Shown here one piece after another: positions 16,293-25,524 of a stretch of 64,000 nucleotides of DNA. Source of the DNA: Undibacterium umbellatum (GTDB taxonomy: Bacteria > Pseudomonadota > Gammaproteobacteria > Burkholderiales > Burkholderiaceae_D); contig NZ_JACOFX010000002.1 in assembly GCF_014284125.1 (NCBI RefSeq), positions 62,001 to 126,000 on the forward strand, written 5' to 3'. A program made the translations under genes and the position numbers. The first letter of the stretch is position 1. Every line of letters starts with the position of its first letter. Below the pieces are notes generated by a model that worked only from the letters and a program-made list of their open reading frames with translations, was not told where the DNA came from and searched no databases.

Positions 16293-17651
16293 ATGACTGA
16301 AATGCTCGCTATATTAATAGAGGATGAGCAGGCAGTACGCCTGGCAACCACCCAGACACTGGAACTTGGTGGTTTTGGGGTGCAGGCTTGCGCCAGTGCT
16401 GAAATGGCTGATGCTTATATCAAGGCTGATTTTGCTGGCATTATCGTTACCGACGTTCGTTTACCCGGCAAGTCTGGGCTGGAAGTGCTGGAAAAAGCAC
16501 GCAGCATCGATGCAGAACTGCCCGTCATCATCATTACCGGTCATGGTGATGTCAGTATGGCGGTAGATGCCATGCGCCATGGTGCTTATGATTTTCTGGA
16601 AAAACCTTTCGCTGCCGAACGGCTGCTGGACGCCTGCCTGCGCGCTCAGGAAAAAAGACGGCTGGTCATGGAAAATCGCAAGCTCAAATTATCGTGGTTG
16701 ACCCATGCTGCAACACCAGATCTTATAGGGCAAAGCACGCAAATAGAAAAGGTCAGGAAATTCATACAAAGCATAGGTCCCACTCAGATTGATGTATTGA
16801 TTAATGGCGCAACCGGGTCTGGCAAGGAAGTCGTGGCGCGGCAACTGCACCTGGCCAGTGGCTGCAAAGGCGAATTTGTGGCGATCAATTGTGGCGCTTT
16901 GCCAGAGTCGGTATTCGAGAGTGAGATCTTTGGGCATGAGGCTGGTGCCTTCACTAGCGCCCAGAAACGCCGCATAGGCAAGCTGGAATATGCACATGGC
17001 GGCACGGTATTTCTTGATGAAATTGAAAGTATGCCGCTGAACCTGCAAATCAAGTTACTCAGGGTTTTGCAAGAGCGCAGCCTGGAACGGCTGGGCGGCA
17101 ATCAATCCATCGTACTGGATTGCCGTATCATCGCGGCCACCAAAACTGATTTGTTGAAACTCAGTGCGCAAGGACAATTTCGTGAAGACTTGTATTACCG
17201 TCTCAGTGTCATTACCATGCATTTGCCCAGGCTGAATGAACGGCGCGAAGACATTCCCTTGTTGCTTTCGTATTTTGTACAGAGGGCAGCACTGCGCTAC
17301 CAAAGACAAGTACCGGTCTGGTCCGCTTCTCAAATGCAGCACTGGATGCAGGCTGACTGGCAGGGCAATGTACGCGAGTTGCGCAATTTTGCAGATCAAC
17401 TGGTTTTAGGGGTACTCGAGTTTGGTGATGTGCCTGTGCTGCAAAGTAACCATGCTCAGCCAGCGACAGAGACCAAGCTGCCTGAGAAGCTGGACGCGTA
17501 TGAAGCCAGTCTGATCCAGAGTGCATTGGAAAAGAACGCCAATAATGTGGCTGCGGCGGCCGAATTGCTTGGTATACCCAAGAAAACCCTGTACGACAAG
17601 ATCAAGAAATATCAAAAAACTTTGTCTTCGATCAATCCCGTGACAGGCTAG
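16293..17651 (+). CDS. DctD-like sigma-54 activator (response regulator)
   Basis: The 452-residue protein has a receiver (1-120, phosphorylated Asp54 in VTDVRLPGKSG), a central AAA+ domain (Walker A GATGSGKEV, about 167; Walker B TVFLDEIES) and a C-terminal Fis-type helix-turn-helix (NNVAAAAELLGIPKKTLYDKI). The loop that contacts sigma-54, normally GAFTGA, reads GAFTSA at 218-223; I recall this variant in other betaproteobacterial DctD homologues, so it may still be active. It is the partner of the kinase just upstream and the likely activator of the sigma-54 promoter at 10984. Confidence 0.9.
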   Translation: MTEMLAILIEDEQAVRLATTQTLELGGFGVQACASAEMADAYIKADFAGIIVTDVRLPGKSGLEVLEKARSIDAELPVIIITGHGDVSMAVDAMRHGAYDFLEKPFAAERLLDACLRAQEKRRLVMENRKLKLSWLTHAATPDLIGQSTQIEKVRKFIQSIGPTQIDVLINGATGSGKEVVARQLHLASGCKGEFVAINCGALPESVFESEIFGHEAGAFTSAQKRRIGKLEYAHGGTVFLDEIESMPLNLQIKLLRVLQERSLERLGGNQSIVLDCRIIAATKTDLLKLSAQGQFREDLYYRLSVITMHLPRLNERREDIPLLLSYFVQRAALRYQRQVPVWSASQMQHWMQADWQGNVRELRNFADQLVLGVLEFGDVPVLQSNHAQPATETKLPEKLDAYEASLIQSALEKNANNVAAAAELLGIPKKTLYDKIKKYQKTLSSINPVTG

Positions 17652-17719
17652 GAGCGAGCTGTGGAGGCTGCAGAATGTGCATAATCCAAATTTCATGCGA
17701 CATGGTGTAAACTTGGCCC

Positions 17720-18529
17720 ATGCAAATCTATCTATCATTTCTTGCCGCCGCCTTATATATAGTGAGCGTCATCGTGCCTGGAAGCAGGCTGACGCTGGGC
17801 AGTGTCGTCAGTGGCCTGGCCTGGCTGACGCATGGTTTGGCATTATGGCTGACAATTTTTCCTGATCATGCGCTCAGAGTGGGCTTTGCCGTCATGTTGT
17901 CGGCAGCCTTATGGGTGTCGGTGTTTGTTTGCTGGCTGGAGAATCGAAATGCCGCTCTTGACGGTTTGCGTCTGCTGTTGATGCCGAATGCCGCCGTAAT
18001 GGCTGTCTTGCCCAGTTTCTTCCCTGGTAATTTGATTGCTTTGGCAGGCAAGACCCCCATGTTCCCCTGGCATGTGGTGATTGCCATGCTGGCGTATAGC
18101 ACACTGACCATTGCAGCTTTTCATGCGCTCGTCATGACGGTGCAAGATAAACATTTGCATCAATTGCGCGCTACTCAACAAGCAGAGTGGCTCAACAAAC
18201 TGGTCGACAGATTGCCTGCCTTGCTGACCATGGAAAAAATCCTGTTTCGTTTTGTGCTGTTTGGTTTTGTCTTATTGACACTGACTGTTTTGTCGGGCGT
18301 GATATTTTCAGAGCAGGTACTGGGTGTTGCCTTTAAATGGGATCACAAGACCTTGTTGTCTCTTTTGTCATGGCTCTTGTTTGCCATCTTGCTGACCGGG
18401 CGCTATTGGCGTGGCTGGCGTGGCAAGACTGTACTGAGCTTCACCTTGTCAGGCTTTGTCACCTTGCTACTGGCCTATGTCGGTAGCCGCTTTGTCCTGG
18501 AAGTCTTATTGCACAGGAGCCTGTCATGA
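17720..18529 (+). CDS. Cytochrome c assembly family inner-membrane protein (YpjD/CcsA-like)
   Basis: The 269-residue protein has about eight transmembrane helices. WDHKTLLSLLSWLLFAILL and GWRGK near the end, together with MLAYSTLTIAAFHALVM in the middle, match the cytochrome c assembly protein family (HemX/YpjD branch). The tryptophan-rich heme-handling motif of true CcsA/CcmC is not obvious, so a role in heme delivery is not proven. The stop codon overlaps the next start by 4 bases (ATGA), and pilSR follow. In relatives this gene normally sits beside ffh. Confidence 0.85.
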   Translation: MQIYLSFLAAALYIVSVIVPGSRLTLGSVVSGLAWLTHGLALWLTIFPDHALRVGFAVMLSAALWVSVFVCWLENRNAALDGLRLLLMPNAAVMAVLPSFFPGNLIALAGKTPMFPWHVVIAMLAYSTLTIAAFHALVMTVQDKHLHQLRATQQAEWLNKLVDRLPALLTMEKILFRFVLFGFVLLTLTVLSGVIFSEQVLGVAFKWDHKTLLSLLSWLLFAILLTGRYWRGWRGKTVLSFTLSGFVTLLLAYVGSRFVLEVLLHRSLS

Positions 18530-18759
18530 GAATTTTGTTCTGGTTGGGTTTGCTGGTGCTGATCATCCTGGCTCTGAAGAAGAAAATGCAGCCGCCACGC
18601 AGTCCGGTAGCAACGACATCTAGGCCCGACCCGCAAAATCCTGCATCTGCCGAGGCCATGGTTTGCTGCGCGCATTGCCAGATTTATCTGCCCGCGTCAG
18701 AAGCTGTGCAGCGCGGCGAGCAAGTGTATTGTAGTAAAGAACATGCAGATCTCGCATGA
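18526..18759 (+). CDS. PP0621-family small membrane protein
   Basis: This 77-residue protein has one N-terminal helix (residues 3-18, ILFWLGLLVLIILALK) and a cytoplasmic end with a treble-clef-like cysteine set: VCCAHCQIYLPASEAV then GEQVYCSKEH. The spacing suggests zinc binding. It matches the conserved PP0621 family as I remember it, which is found next to PilS in many beta- and gammaproteobacteria and has no known function. The start overlaps the preceding stop (ATGA). Confidence 0.85.
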   Translation: MRILFWLGLLVLIILALKKKMQPPRSPVATTSRPDPQNPASAEAMVCCAHCQIYLPASEAVQRGEQVYCSKEHADLA

Positions 18760-18783
18760 AGCTGACATCCAATCAGGATACTG

Positions 18784-20547
18784 ATGTCTGAACTTCACTC
18801 TGTCGCAGTTGAGCCCTCCCATTCGTTCTGGCGTTCATTACAAACGCTGAATGCATCACGCGTGGTGGTAGCTGCCAGCTTGCTGATCTTGCTGAGCTTG
18901 CGCAGTGACAAGGATGTCTGGGCGTTTGAGCATTTGTTTGGTCGCGACATAGGCTTGATCTATCTGCTGGTTGCTGTTGGCTTTTTGGTGCTCAAGCAAT
19001 TGTATCCACGCCGCTTCATGTGGCAACTGAGCACACAGATATTGCTGGACATTACCATTATTTCCGTCATGTATCTGGCTGGAGGTGGCACTAAAAGTGG
19101 TTTGGGGATTTTGTACCTGTTTCCTTTGGCGGGTGCCGCGATACTCAGCCCATTGATCTGGTCTTTCTTTTTTACTTCCATCGTCGTTCTGTTTTTATTG
19201 ATAGAGAGCGGCTATCATTATTTGCAACTGGAAGAAGGAACACCTTTGTCGCAGGCAGGCCTGCTTGGTGCCGCCTATTTTGCAGTAGTTTCAGTGGTCA
19301 ATCGTCTTGCCCATAATCTCATCAACCAGGAGCAACTGGCAGCTCAGCGTGGTAACGCGCTGGCCATACAGCAGGCTATTAATCAACTGGTCATTGCAGA
19401 TATGGGAGATGGCATTCTGGTGCTTGACCAGAATGCCTGTATGTTTGAAATCAATCCGGCGGCAGTGCGTATGCTGGGAGGAAGTCTGACCAAGGAGATG
19501 ATAGGAGTGGAACTCGCCGATATTGCCCCTTTGCGTCCCGTCTCTGAAATCCTGAACGGCATGAAAGGGCGCCCCAGTTTTTCGGATAGACGTAAAGAGG
19601 AAGAAATATCTTTCGTATCCATACGCTGTTATCTGGATGATGTCCGCCCTGAACTGGGTGAGCTGGCTGCCGATACTGCAAGCCGTGAGCGCTTTGAACG
19701 CGAGCGACCGCACTTTGTCACGCACCTCAAACTGCGTTTCGTCGCCATCAAGGGCGTCAATGCCGGTGCTTTGAAAGACCGGGCCGACACTTACACTATC
19801 GTCTTCATGCAGGACGTATCCGATATAGAAAACCAGGCTCAGCAATTAAAACTGGCTTCCATGGGACGCCTGACGGCCAGTATTGCGCATGAGGTGCGCA
19901 ATCCACTGTCATCAATTTCCTATGCTGCCTCTTTGCTCAATGAAGACCTTGATAGTCTGGGGCAGGACAGCAAGCAGGCAAGTCGCTTGCTGAAAATTGT
20001 TGATGACAATGTGGCGCGCCTGAATCAACTCATTGAAGATATTTTGAAGCTGTCACGCAAGGCTCAGTCGGATGTTTCGCCTTACTATGTCATGGATCTG
20101 ATCACGGAAATGGTCAGAGACTTTGTCGAAACCCGAGGTTTAGCCACTGATCTGATCGTGGTAGTGACAGACAAGAATTTCATGATCGACTTTGATCCCA
20201 GCCACCTGCGTGAAGTAGTCTTGAATCTTTTGTCGAATGCGATACGTTATGCCAGCGGGCAAGCAGGTAGTATCAAATTGTTTGCCCAGGTCAATTCCAG
20301 CGGTCGCCAGGAATTGCATATACAAGATGATGGCCCGGCCATTCCTTATGATGTCCGTTCGCACTTATTTGAGCCTTTCTACACAACATCGCGCATGGGC
20401 ACTGGTCTGGGCTTGTACATGGCCAGGGAATTGTGTTTGAATAACCGTGCCTTGCTTGATTATGAGTACAGGGTGGAAGAAGCCGGAGACGGCAAGGCCG
20501 AGCCTAGTGGACGTTTTGTAATTAATTTCTCTGGATATAGTGCATGA
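18784..20547 (+). CDS. pilS: Type IV pilus sensor kinase PilS
   Basis: The 587-residue kinase has six predicted N-terminal transmembrane helices (about 20-185), a PAS-like segment (about 205-350) and the kinase core with the phosphorylated histidine in ASIAHEVRNPLSSISYAASL, NLLSNAIRYA and GTGLGLYMARELC. PilS in Pseudomonas monitors pilin in the membrane and controls PilR. The pilR start overlaps its stop codon by 4 bases. Confidence 0.93.
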   Translation: MSELHSVAVEPSHSFWRSLQTLNASRVVVAASLLILLSLRSDKDVWAFEHLFGRDIGLIYLLVAVGFLVLKQLYPRRFMWQLSTQILLDITIISVMYLAGGGTKSGLGILYLFPLAGAAILSPLIWSFFFTSIVVLFLLIESGYHYLQLEEGTPLSQAGLLGAAYFAVVSVVNRLAHNLINQEQLAAQRGNALAIQQAINQLVIADMGDGILVLDQNACMFEINPAAVRMLGGSLTKEMIGVELADIAPLRPVSEILNGMKGRPSFSDRRKEEEISFVSIRCYLDDVRPELGELAADTASRERFERERPHFVTHLKLRFVAIKGVNAGALKDRADTYTIVFMQDVSDIENQAQQLKLASMGRLTASIAHEVRNPLSSISYAASLLNEDLDSLGQDSKQASRLLKIVDDNVARLNQLIEDILKLSRKAQSDVSPYYVMDLITEMVRDFVETRGLATDLIVVVTDKNFMIDFDPSHLREVVLNLLSNAIRYASGQAGSIKLFAQVNSSGRQELHIQDDGPAIPYDVRSHLFEPFYTTSRMGTGLGLYMARELCLNNRALLDYEYRVEEAGDGKAEPSGRFVINFSGYSA

Positions 20548-21998
20548 GTATGAATGAAGTTACGAGCTGTCCCCGTATCCTGGTGGTCGACGATGAGGCG
20601 CATCTGCGCGAATTGCTGGAAATTACGCTGATCAAGATGGGGCTGGATGTGGACAGTGCAGAGACCCTGGCTTTGGCGCGCAGCCATCTTGCCAGATATA
20701 GTTACGCGCTAGTGCTGACAGACATGCGCCTGCCTGATGGCTCTGGCATGGAGCTGGTACAAGAAATCAATGCCAACTATAAGAACACGCCGATTGCCGT
20801 GATTACCGCATTCGGTAGTGCCGACAATGCGGTAGTTGCCTTGAAGGCTGGTGCTTTCGATTATGTATCCAAACCGGTGGCCCTGGACCAGTTGCGCAAG
20901 TTGGTCAGGTCCGCCTTGCAAACCAGTGAGGTCCAGAAAGAGCAGCAGACAGCGCCTGAAAAACGGGCAGTCCCTGCCAATTCTTTCATGATAGGTCAGT
21001 CGCAAGGCATGCAGGAGGTCAGGGCGCAGATCAGTCGCCTGGCGCGCAGCATGGCACCGGTTATCATTACTGGTGAGTCTGGCAGTGGCAAGGAGTTGGC
21101 AGCCAGGGAAATTCATACCAGTAGTGCCAGAGCAGACAAACCCTTTATTGCCGTCAACTGTGGCGCGATTCCTGAAACGCTCATGGAAGCTGAATTCTTT
21201 GGCTATAGAAAGGGCGCGTTTACTGGCGCTGCTGATGACAGGGATGGTTTTTTTCAAGCGGCCAATGGTGGCACCTTGATGCTTGACGAGGTGGCTGACT
21301 TGCCCTTAGCCATGCAAGTCAAGCTGTTACGTGCCATACAGGAAAGACGGGTTCGCAAAGTGGGGGCTACCGTAGAAGAGGCGGTGGATGTACGCATCAT
21401 TAGTGCCACACACCAAAACCTGGCTATCTGTGTAGAAGAGGGGCGCTTCCGGCAAGATTTGTATTACCGCCTGAATGTCATCGAATTGCATCTGCCACCT
21501 TTGCGTGAGCGGCTGGAAGATATCGTTGAGCTATCCCGCAATATCCTGAAAAAACTCACAGGCAGTGACATTGATATGTCGGTCGAGGCTATTGATGCAT
21601 TAATCAGTTATGATTTTCCTGGTAATGTCCGTGAACTGGAAAACATACTTGAGCGTGCCATTGCATTTGCCAATGATGGTTGTATAGAAGTAACCGACCT
21701 AGCCTTGCGTGGCACCAGAAAAATGCCGGAAATATTGGTTATGCCAGTAACCCCGGCAGAAATTCCCCCAGCCAGTGCCAGTATAGTGCACGAGTTGGCA
21801 CATGTTGCCGAGATTGATGTATTTTCCGCACCGAGTTTGCCTTGCTCCCTGCCCGATTTTCTGGAAAACGTTGAACGCGAAATGATAAGACGTGCCTTGC
21901 ATCAGACCAGGAATAACCGTACCCAGGCGGCAGAGTTGCTTGGCGTCAGTTTCCGGCAGTTGCGTTATCAAATTCAGAAATTGAAAATTCAGGAATAA
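20544..21998 (+). CDS. pilR: Type IV pilus sigma-54 regulator PilR
   Basis: The 484-residue activator has a receiver (ILVVDDEAHLRELLE; phosphorylated aspartate in VLTDMRLPDGSG, about residue 60), an AAA+ domain (GESGSGKELAAREIH, about 178; canonical GAFTGA; LMLDEVADLPL), and a Fis-type DNA-binding end (NNRTQAAELLGVSFRQLRYQI). PilR with RpoN turns on pilA. The pilin gene itself is not in this window. Overlap with pilS (ATGA) shows one operon. Confidence 0.94.
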   Translation: MSMNEVTSCPRILVVDDEAHLRELLEITLIKMGLDVDSAETLALARSHLARYSYALVLTDMRLPDGSGMELVQEINANYKNTPIAVITAFGSADNAVVALKAGAFDYVSKPVALDQLRKLVRSALQTSEVQKEQQTAPEKRAVPANSFMIGQSQGMQEVRAQISRLARSMAPVIITGESGSGKELAAREIHTSSARADKPFIAVNCGAIPETLMEAEFFGYRKGAFTGAADDRDGFFQAANGGTLMLDEVADLPLAMQVKLLRAIQERRVRKVGATVEEAVDVRIISATHQNLAICVEEGRFRQDLYYRLNVIELHLPPLRERLEDIVELSRNILKKLTGSDIDMSVEAIDALISYDFPGNVRELENILERAIAFANDGCIEVTDLALRGTRKMPEILVMPVTPAEIPPASASIVHELAHVAEIDVFSAPSLPCSLPDFLENVEREMIRRALHQTRNNRTQAAELLGVSFRQLRYQIQKLKIQE

Positions 21999-22549
21999 AT
22001 CTTTTTACTGTCATTCGTGACCAACAGCACTTGAGCGTGGCTTGGCCGTCAGGACAAGTTGCATGTCGTTTTCTTGCTCACGATTACTCATTGGTATCTA
22101 CATGATCATCTTCCTGATCCTGCTAAGCAGGAAGATGCATCTCACATCGTTCATGCATGTTAGTGCCCACTCGCGTCTGTGCTCGTGCTTTTCTAGGCTT
22201 TGCGAAAGTCAACACCTAAACGCCCTTTTAATGAAAAAAATAATTCAATTATTTAAATAAAAAGCGGTTGCATATGACTAGATGGGGCACTAGAATTAGG
22301 GCAAATAAAAAATAGCGCACTAGATGTAGTGGTTTCGAAGATTTACTTGTTTTCTTGCCTTGCTTCAATTTCCCCTCTTGTTTTGCAATTGTCTGGCGAA
22401 TGATGTGAACAAAATAAACCGGATATCACGAATTTTCGTCCTGTCCGGATAGCTACAGTATTGCGCGTATCCCGTTTAACCCCCTGACTGGCTGAGTTCT
22501 GTATCCATGAACTTTGCTGGCAAAAAATAACACCGCATCCGGAGGATCA
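21999..22549. other. Leader and regulatory region before nrdA
   Basis: No convincing gene occurs in these 551 bases; the open frames have no family features. A hairpin with 10-base arms (CATCTTCCTG at 22107-22116 and CAGGAAGATG at 22128-22137) lies near the pilR end but lacks a T run. Two NrdR-box-like sites follow at 22287 and 22317. Confidence 0.6.
22287..22332 (+). promoter_or_regulatory. Tandem NrdR-box-like sites upstream of nrdAB
   Basis: GCACTAGAATTAGGGC (22287-22302) and GCACTAGATGTAGTGG (22317-22332) both resemble the NrdR box (palindrome around ACACTATATATAGTGT). The second has intact CACTA and TAGTG arms. Their starts are 30 bases apart, close to three DNA turns, as NrdR needs. 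NrdR represses ribonucleotide reductase genes when dATP is high. nrdR itself is not in the window. Confidence 0.65.
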
Positions 22550-25447
22550 ATGCACTCTTCTAACGAAATATCCACTTTGTCCAAGCCAGAACTGGGCTCA
22601 GGCTTGCATGCCGCAGCCACACCTGCTGCCGCCAGCCTGAACAGTTATAGCGAATACCGCATCATTCGCCGTAATGGTTCCGTGGTTGGCTTTGAGCCAT
22701 CCAAGATCGCCATCGCCATGACCAAGGCATTCCTGGCGGTGAACGGTGGACATGGTGCAGAGTCGGCCCGGATACGCGAGCTGGTTGAGCAATTGACAGC
22801 CAGCGTGGTTGCCGCCTTGCTGCGTCGCCAGCCTGCCGGTGGTACTTTCCACATAGAAGATGTGCAAGACCAGGTTGAACTGGCGCTGATGCGCTCAGGC
22901 GAACATGATGTCGCCCGTTCTTATGTCTTGTACCGTGCCAAACGAATGGAAGAGCGTCGCCGTGTCAACGATGCGCCTGGCCATGTAGAAGCCGCCGCAC
23001 CACAATTACATGTGATTGTTGATGGACAGCCTCGTCCGCTGGACGTGGCAGAAGTACGCAAGATGATTGCCGCTGCCTGCCTGGGTCTCGACAAACTGGC
23101 GGATCCAGATGCGATTCTGGCCGAGACTTTGAAAAACCTGTACGACGGCGTACCGGTAGAAGAATTGTATAAATCCGCCATCCTGGCCGCCCGCGCGCTG
23201 ATGGAAAAAGAACCGGCCTACAGCCAGGTCACGGCACGTTTGCTCTTACATACGGTCCGTAAAGAGGTGTTTGGCAAAGAAGTGGCGCAACAGGATGCTG
23301 CTGCAGAATATCTGGAGTATTTCCCGAAATTCATCAAGAAGGGTATCGAAGCAGATTTACTGGATGCCAAACTGGGGCAGTTTGATTTGAAGAAACTGGC
23401 GAATGCTCTGGTTGCTGACCGCGATCTGCAATTTGGTTACATCGGTTTGCAAACCTTGTATGACCGATACTTCCTGCATGTACGTGGTACCCGAATAGAA
23501 ATGCCTCAGGCTTTCTATATGCGTGTAGCGATGGGCCTGTCCCTGAACGAAATCGATCGCGAAACCCGCGCAATAGAATTTTACAATCTCTTGTCCAGCT
23601 TTGACTTCATGAGCTCGACACCGACCCTGTTCAATTCCGGCACCCAGCGTTCACAACTGTCTTCTTGCTACCTGACGACAGTTGCTGATGACCTTGATGG
23701 CATCTACGAAGCCATCAAGGAAAACGCACTGCTGGCAAAATATGCAGGTGGCTTGGGCAATGACTGGACGCCAGTACGCTCGCTCGGTGCGCATATTAAA
23801 GGCACGAACGGTAAATCCCAGGGTGTTGTACCTTTCCTGAAAGTCGTCAACGATACGGCGGTGGCTGTTAACCAGGGTGGTAAACGCAAGGGTGCAGTGT
23901 GTGCCTATCTGGAAACCTGGCACATGGATATCGAAGAGTTTCTCGATCTGCGCAAGAACACAGGCGATGACCGTCGCCGTACGCATGACATGAATACCTC
24001 GAACTGGATTCCTGACCTGTTCATGAAGCGTGTCATGGAAAAAGGCGACTGGACCTTGTTCTCGCCATCCGATGTACCAGACCTGCATGACAAATTTGGT
24101 AAGGCTTTTGAAGTGGCGTATGTCGCTTATGAAGCAAAAGCCGCCAATGGTGAACTGACGCTGTCGAAAAAAATCCCTGCGCTGGACTTGTGGCGCAAGA
24201 TGCTGTCCATGCTGTTTGAAACTGGTCACCCATGGATCACCTTCAAAGATCCTTGCAATATCCGCTCGCCACAACAACATGTCGGCGTAGTCCACAGTTC
24301 GAACTTGTGTACAGAAATCACTCTGAACACCAACGATAGCGAGATCGCTGTATGTAATCTGGGTTCGGTCAACATGCCTGCCCACATGAAAGACGGCAAG
24401 CTGGATCACATTAAATTACAAAAAACTGTGCGTACAGCGATGCGTATGCTGGATAACGTCATCGACATCAACTACTATGCAGTGAAGAAGGCACGCGATT
24501 CCAATTTGCGCCACCGTCCTGTCGGTATGGGTATCATGGGTTTCCAGGATTGCCTGCACATGATGCGCATCCCTTATGCATCGATGGATGCCGTACAGTT
24601 CGCTGATACTTCCATGGAAGCCGTTTGCTATTACGCATATTGGGCATCGACTGAACTGGCTGAGGAGCGTGGCCGTTACAGTTCTTATCCTGGCTCTTTG
24701 TGGGACCGTGGCATCCTGCCGCAAGACTCCCTGAAGATGCTGGCCGAAGAACGCGGCGGTTATCTGGAAGCAGATTTCTCAGAAACCATGGACTGGTACC
24801 CACTGCGTGACCGCATCAAGAAATTTGGTATGCGCAATTCCAATTGCGTGGCGATTGCGCCGACTGCAACAATTTCTAACATTATTGGTGTAGCTGCCTG
24901 TATCGAGCCGACTTACCAAAACCTGTATGTGAAGTCGAATTTATCCGGTGAATTTACCGAGATCAATGAACATCTGGTGCGCGATCTGAAAGACCGCGGC
25001 ATGTGGGATGAAGTCATGATCTCTGACCTGAAATACTTTGATGGCAGCCTGGCCCGCATTGATCGCATCCCGGAAGATCTGCGTGCCCTGTATGCAACTG
25101 CATTTGAAATCAGCCCGTCCTGGCTGGTCGAGGCGGCTGCGCGTCGTCAAAAATGGATAGACCAGGCACAGTCCCTGAACATCTATATGGCAGGCGCGTC
25201 CGGCAAGAAACTGGACGAGACTTACAAGCTGGCATGGTTGCGTGGTTTGAAAACCACTTACTACCTGCGTACCATAGGTGCAACGCACACTGAAAAATCT
25301 ACCAGCAAAACAGGTGCATTGAATGCGGTTGGGGTGGATGGTAGTGGTGGTGGCTATGTCGCAGCACCAGCTCAGGAAACCGATGGCCCGGCCTGTATGT
25401 TGCGTCCAGGTGATGCCGGTTTTGAAGAGTGCGAAGCTTGCCAATAA
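22550..25447 (+). CDS. nrdA: Ribonucleoside-diphosphate reductase large subunit, class Ia, two ATP-cones
   Basis: NrdA reduces ribonucleoside diphosphates to deoxy forms. The 965-residue protein carries an extra N-terminal ATP-cone (about 38-130, YRIIRRNGSVVGFEPSKIA) before a second, degenerate cone (about 145-235), the arrangement and length known from Pseudomonas aeruginosa NrdA. Active-site cysteines are Cys373 (SSCYLT), Cys587 (SNLCTEI) and Cys602 (AVCNLGSVNM); the C-terminal pair Cys961/Cys964 (CEAC) passes electrons from thioredoxin or glutaredoxin. Start: ATG with GGAGGATCA upstream; a TTG 12 codons earlier is less likely. nrdB follows after 77 bases. Confidence 0.97.
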   Translation: MHSSNEISTLSKPELGSGLHAAATPAAASLNSYSEYRIIRRNGSVVGFEPSKIAIAMTKAFLAVNGGHGAESARIRELVEQLTASVVAALLRRQPAGGTFHIEDVQDQVELALMRSGEHDVARSYVLYRAKRMEERRRVNDAPGHVEAAAPQLHVIVDGQPRPLDVAEVRKMIAAACLGLDKLADPDAILAETLKNLYDGVPVEELYKSAILAARALMEKEPAYSQVTARLLLHTVRKEVFGKEVAQQDAAAEYLEYFPKFIKKGIEADLLDAKLGQFDLKKLANALVADRDLQFGYIGLQTLYDRYFLHVRGTRIEMPQAFYMRVAMGLSLNEIDRETRAIEFYNLLSSFDFMSSTPTLFNSGTQRSQLSSCYLTTVADDLDGIYEAIKENALLAKYAGGLGNDWTPVRSLGAHIKGTNGKSQGVVPFLKVVNDTAVAVNQGGKRKGAVCAYLETWHMDIEEFLDLRKNTGDDRRRTHDMNTSNWIPDLFMKRVMEKGDWTLFSPSDVPDLHDKFGKAFEVAYVAYEAKAANGELTLSKKIPALDLWRKMLSMLFETGHPWITFKDPCNIRSPQQHVGVVHSSNLCTEITLNTNDSEIAVCNLGSVNMPAHMKDGKLDHIKLQKTVRTAMRMLDNVIDINYYAVKKARDSNLRHRPVGMGIMGFQDCLHMMRIPYASMDAVQFADTSMEAVCYYAYWASTELAEERGRYSSYPGSLWDRGILPQDSLKMLAEERGGYLEADFSETMDWYPLRDRIKKFGMRNSNCVAIAPTATISNIIGVAACIEPTYQNLYVKSNLSGEFTEINEHLVRDLKDRGMWDEVMISDLKYFDGSLARIDRIPEDLRALYATAFEISPSWLVEAAARRQKWIDQAQSLNIYMAGASGKKLDETYKLAWLRGLKTTYYLRTIGATHTEKSTSKTGALNAVGVDGSGGGYVAAPAQETDGPACMLRPGDAGFEECEACQ

Positions 25448-25524
25448 GTGTCAAGAGATTGCGGGAAGAAGCCTTGCTTCTTCCCTTGAAGAACAAGCTG
25501 TTACAAAAAGTAAGGAAATAGATA

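Noticed and set aside
22042..22260. 72-codon frame between pilR and nrdA
   Set aside because: No ribosome binding site, no similarity that I recognise, and it overlaps a hairpin.
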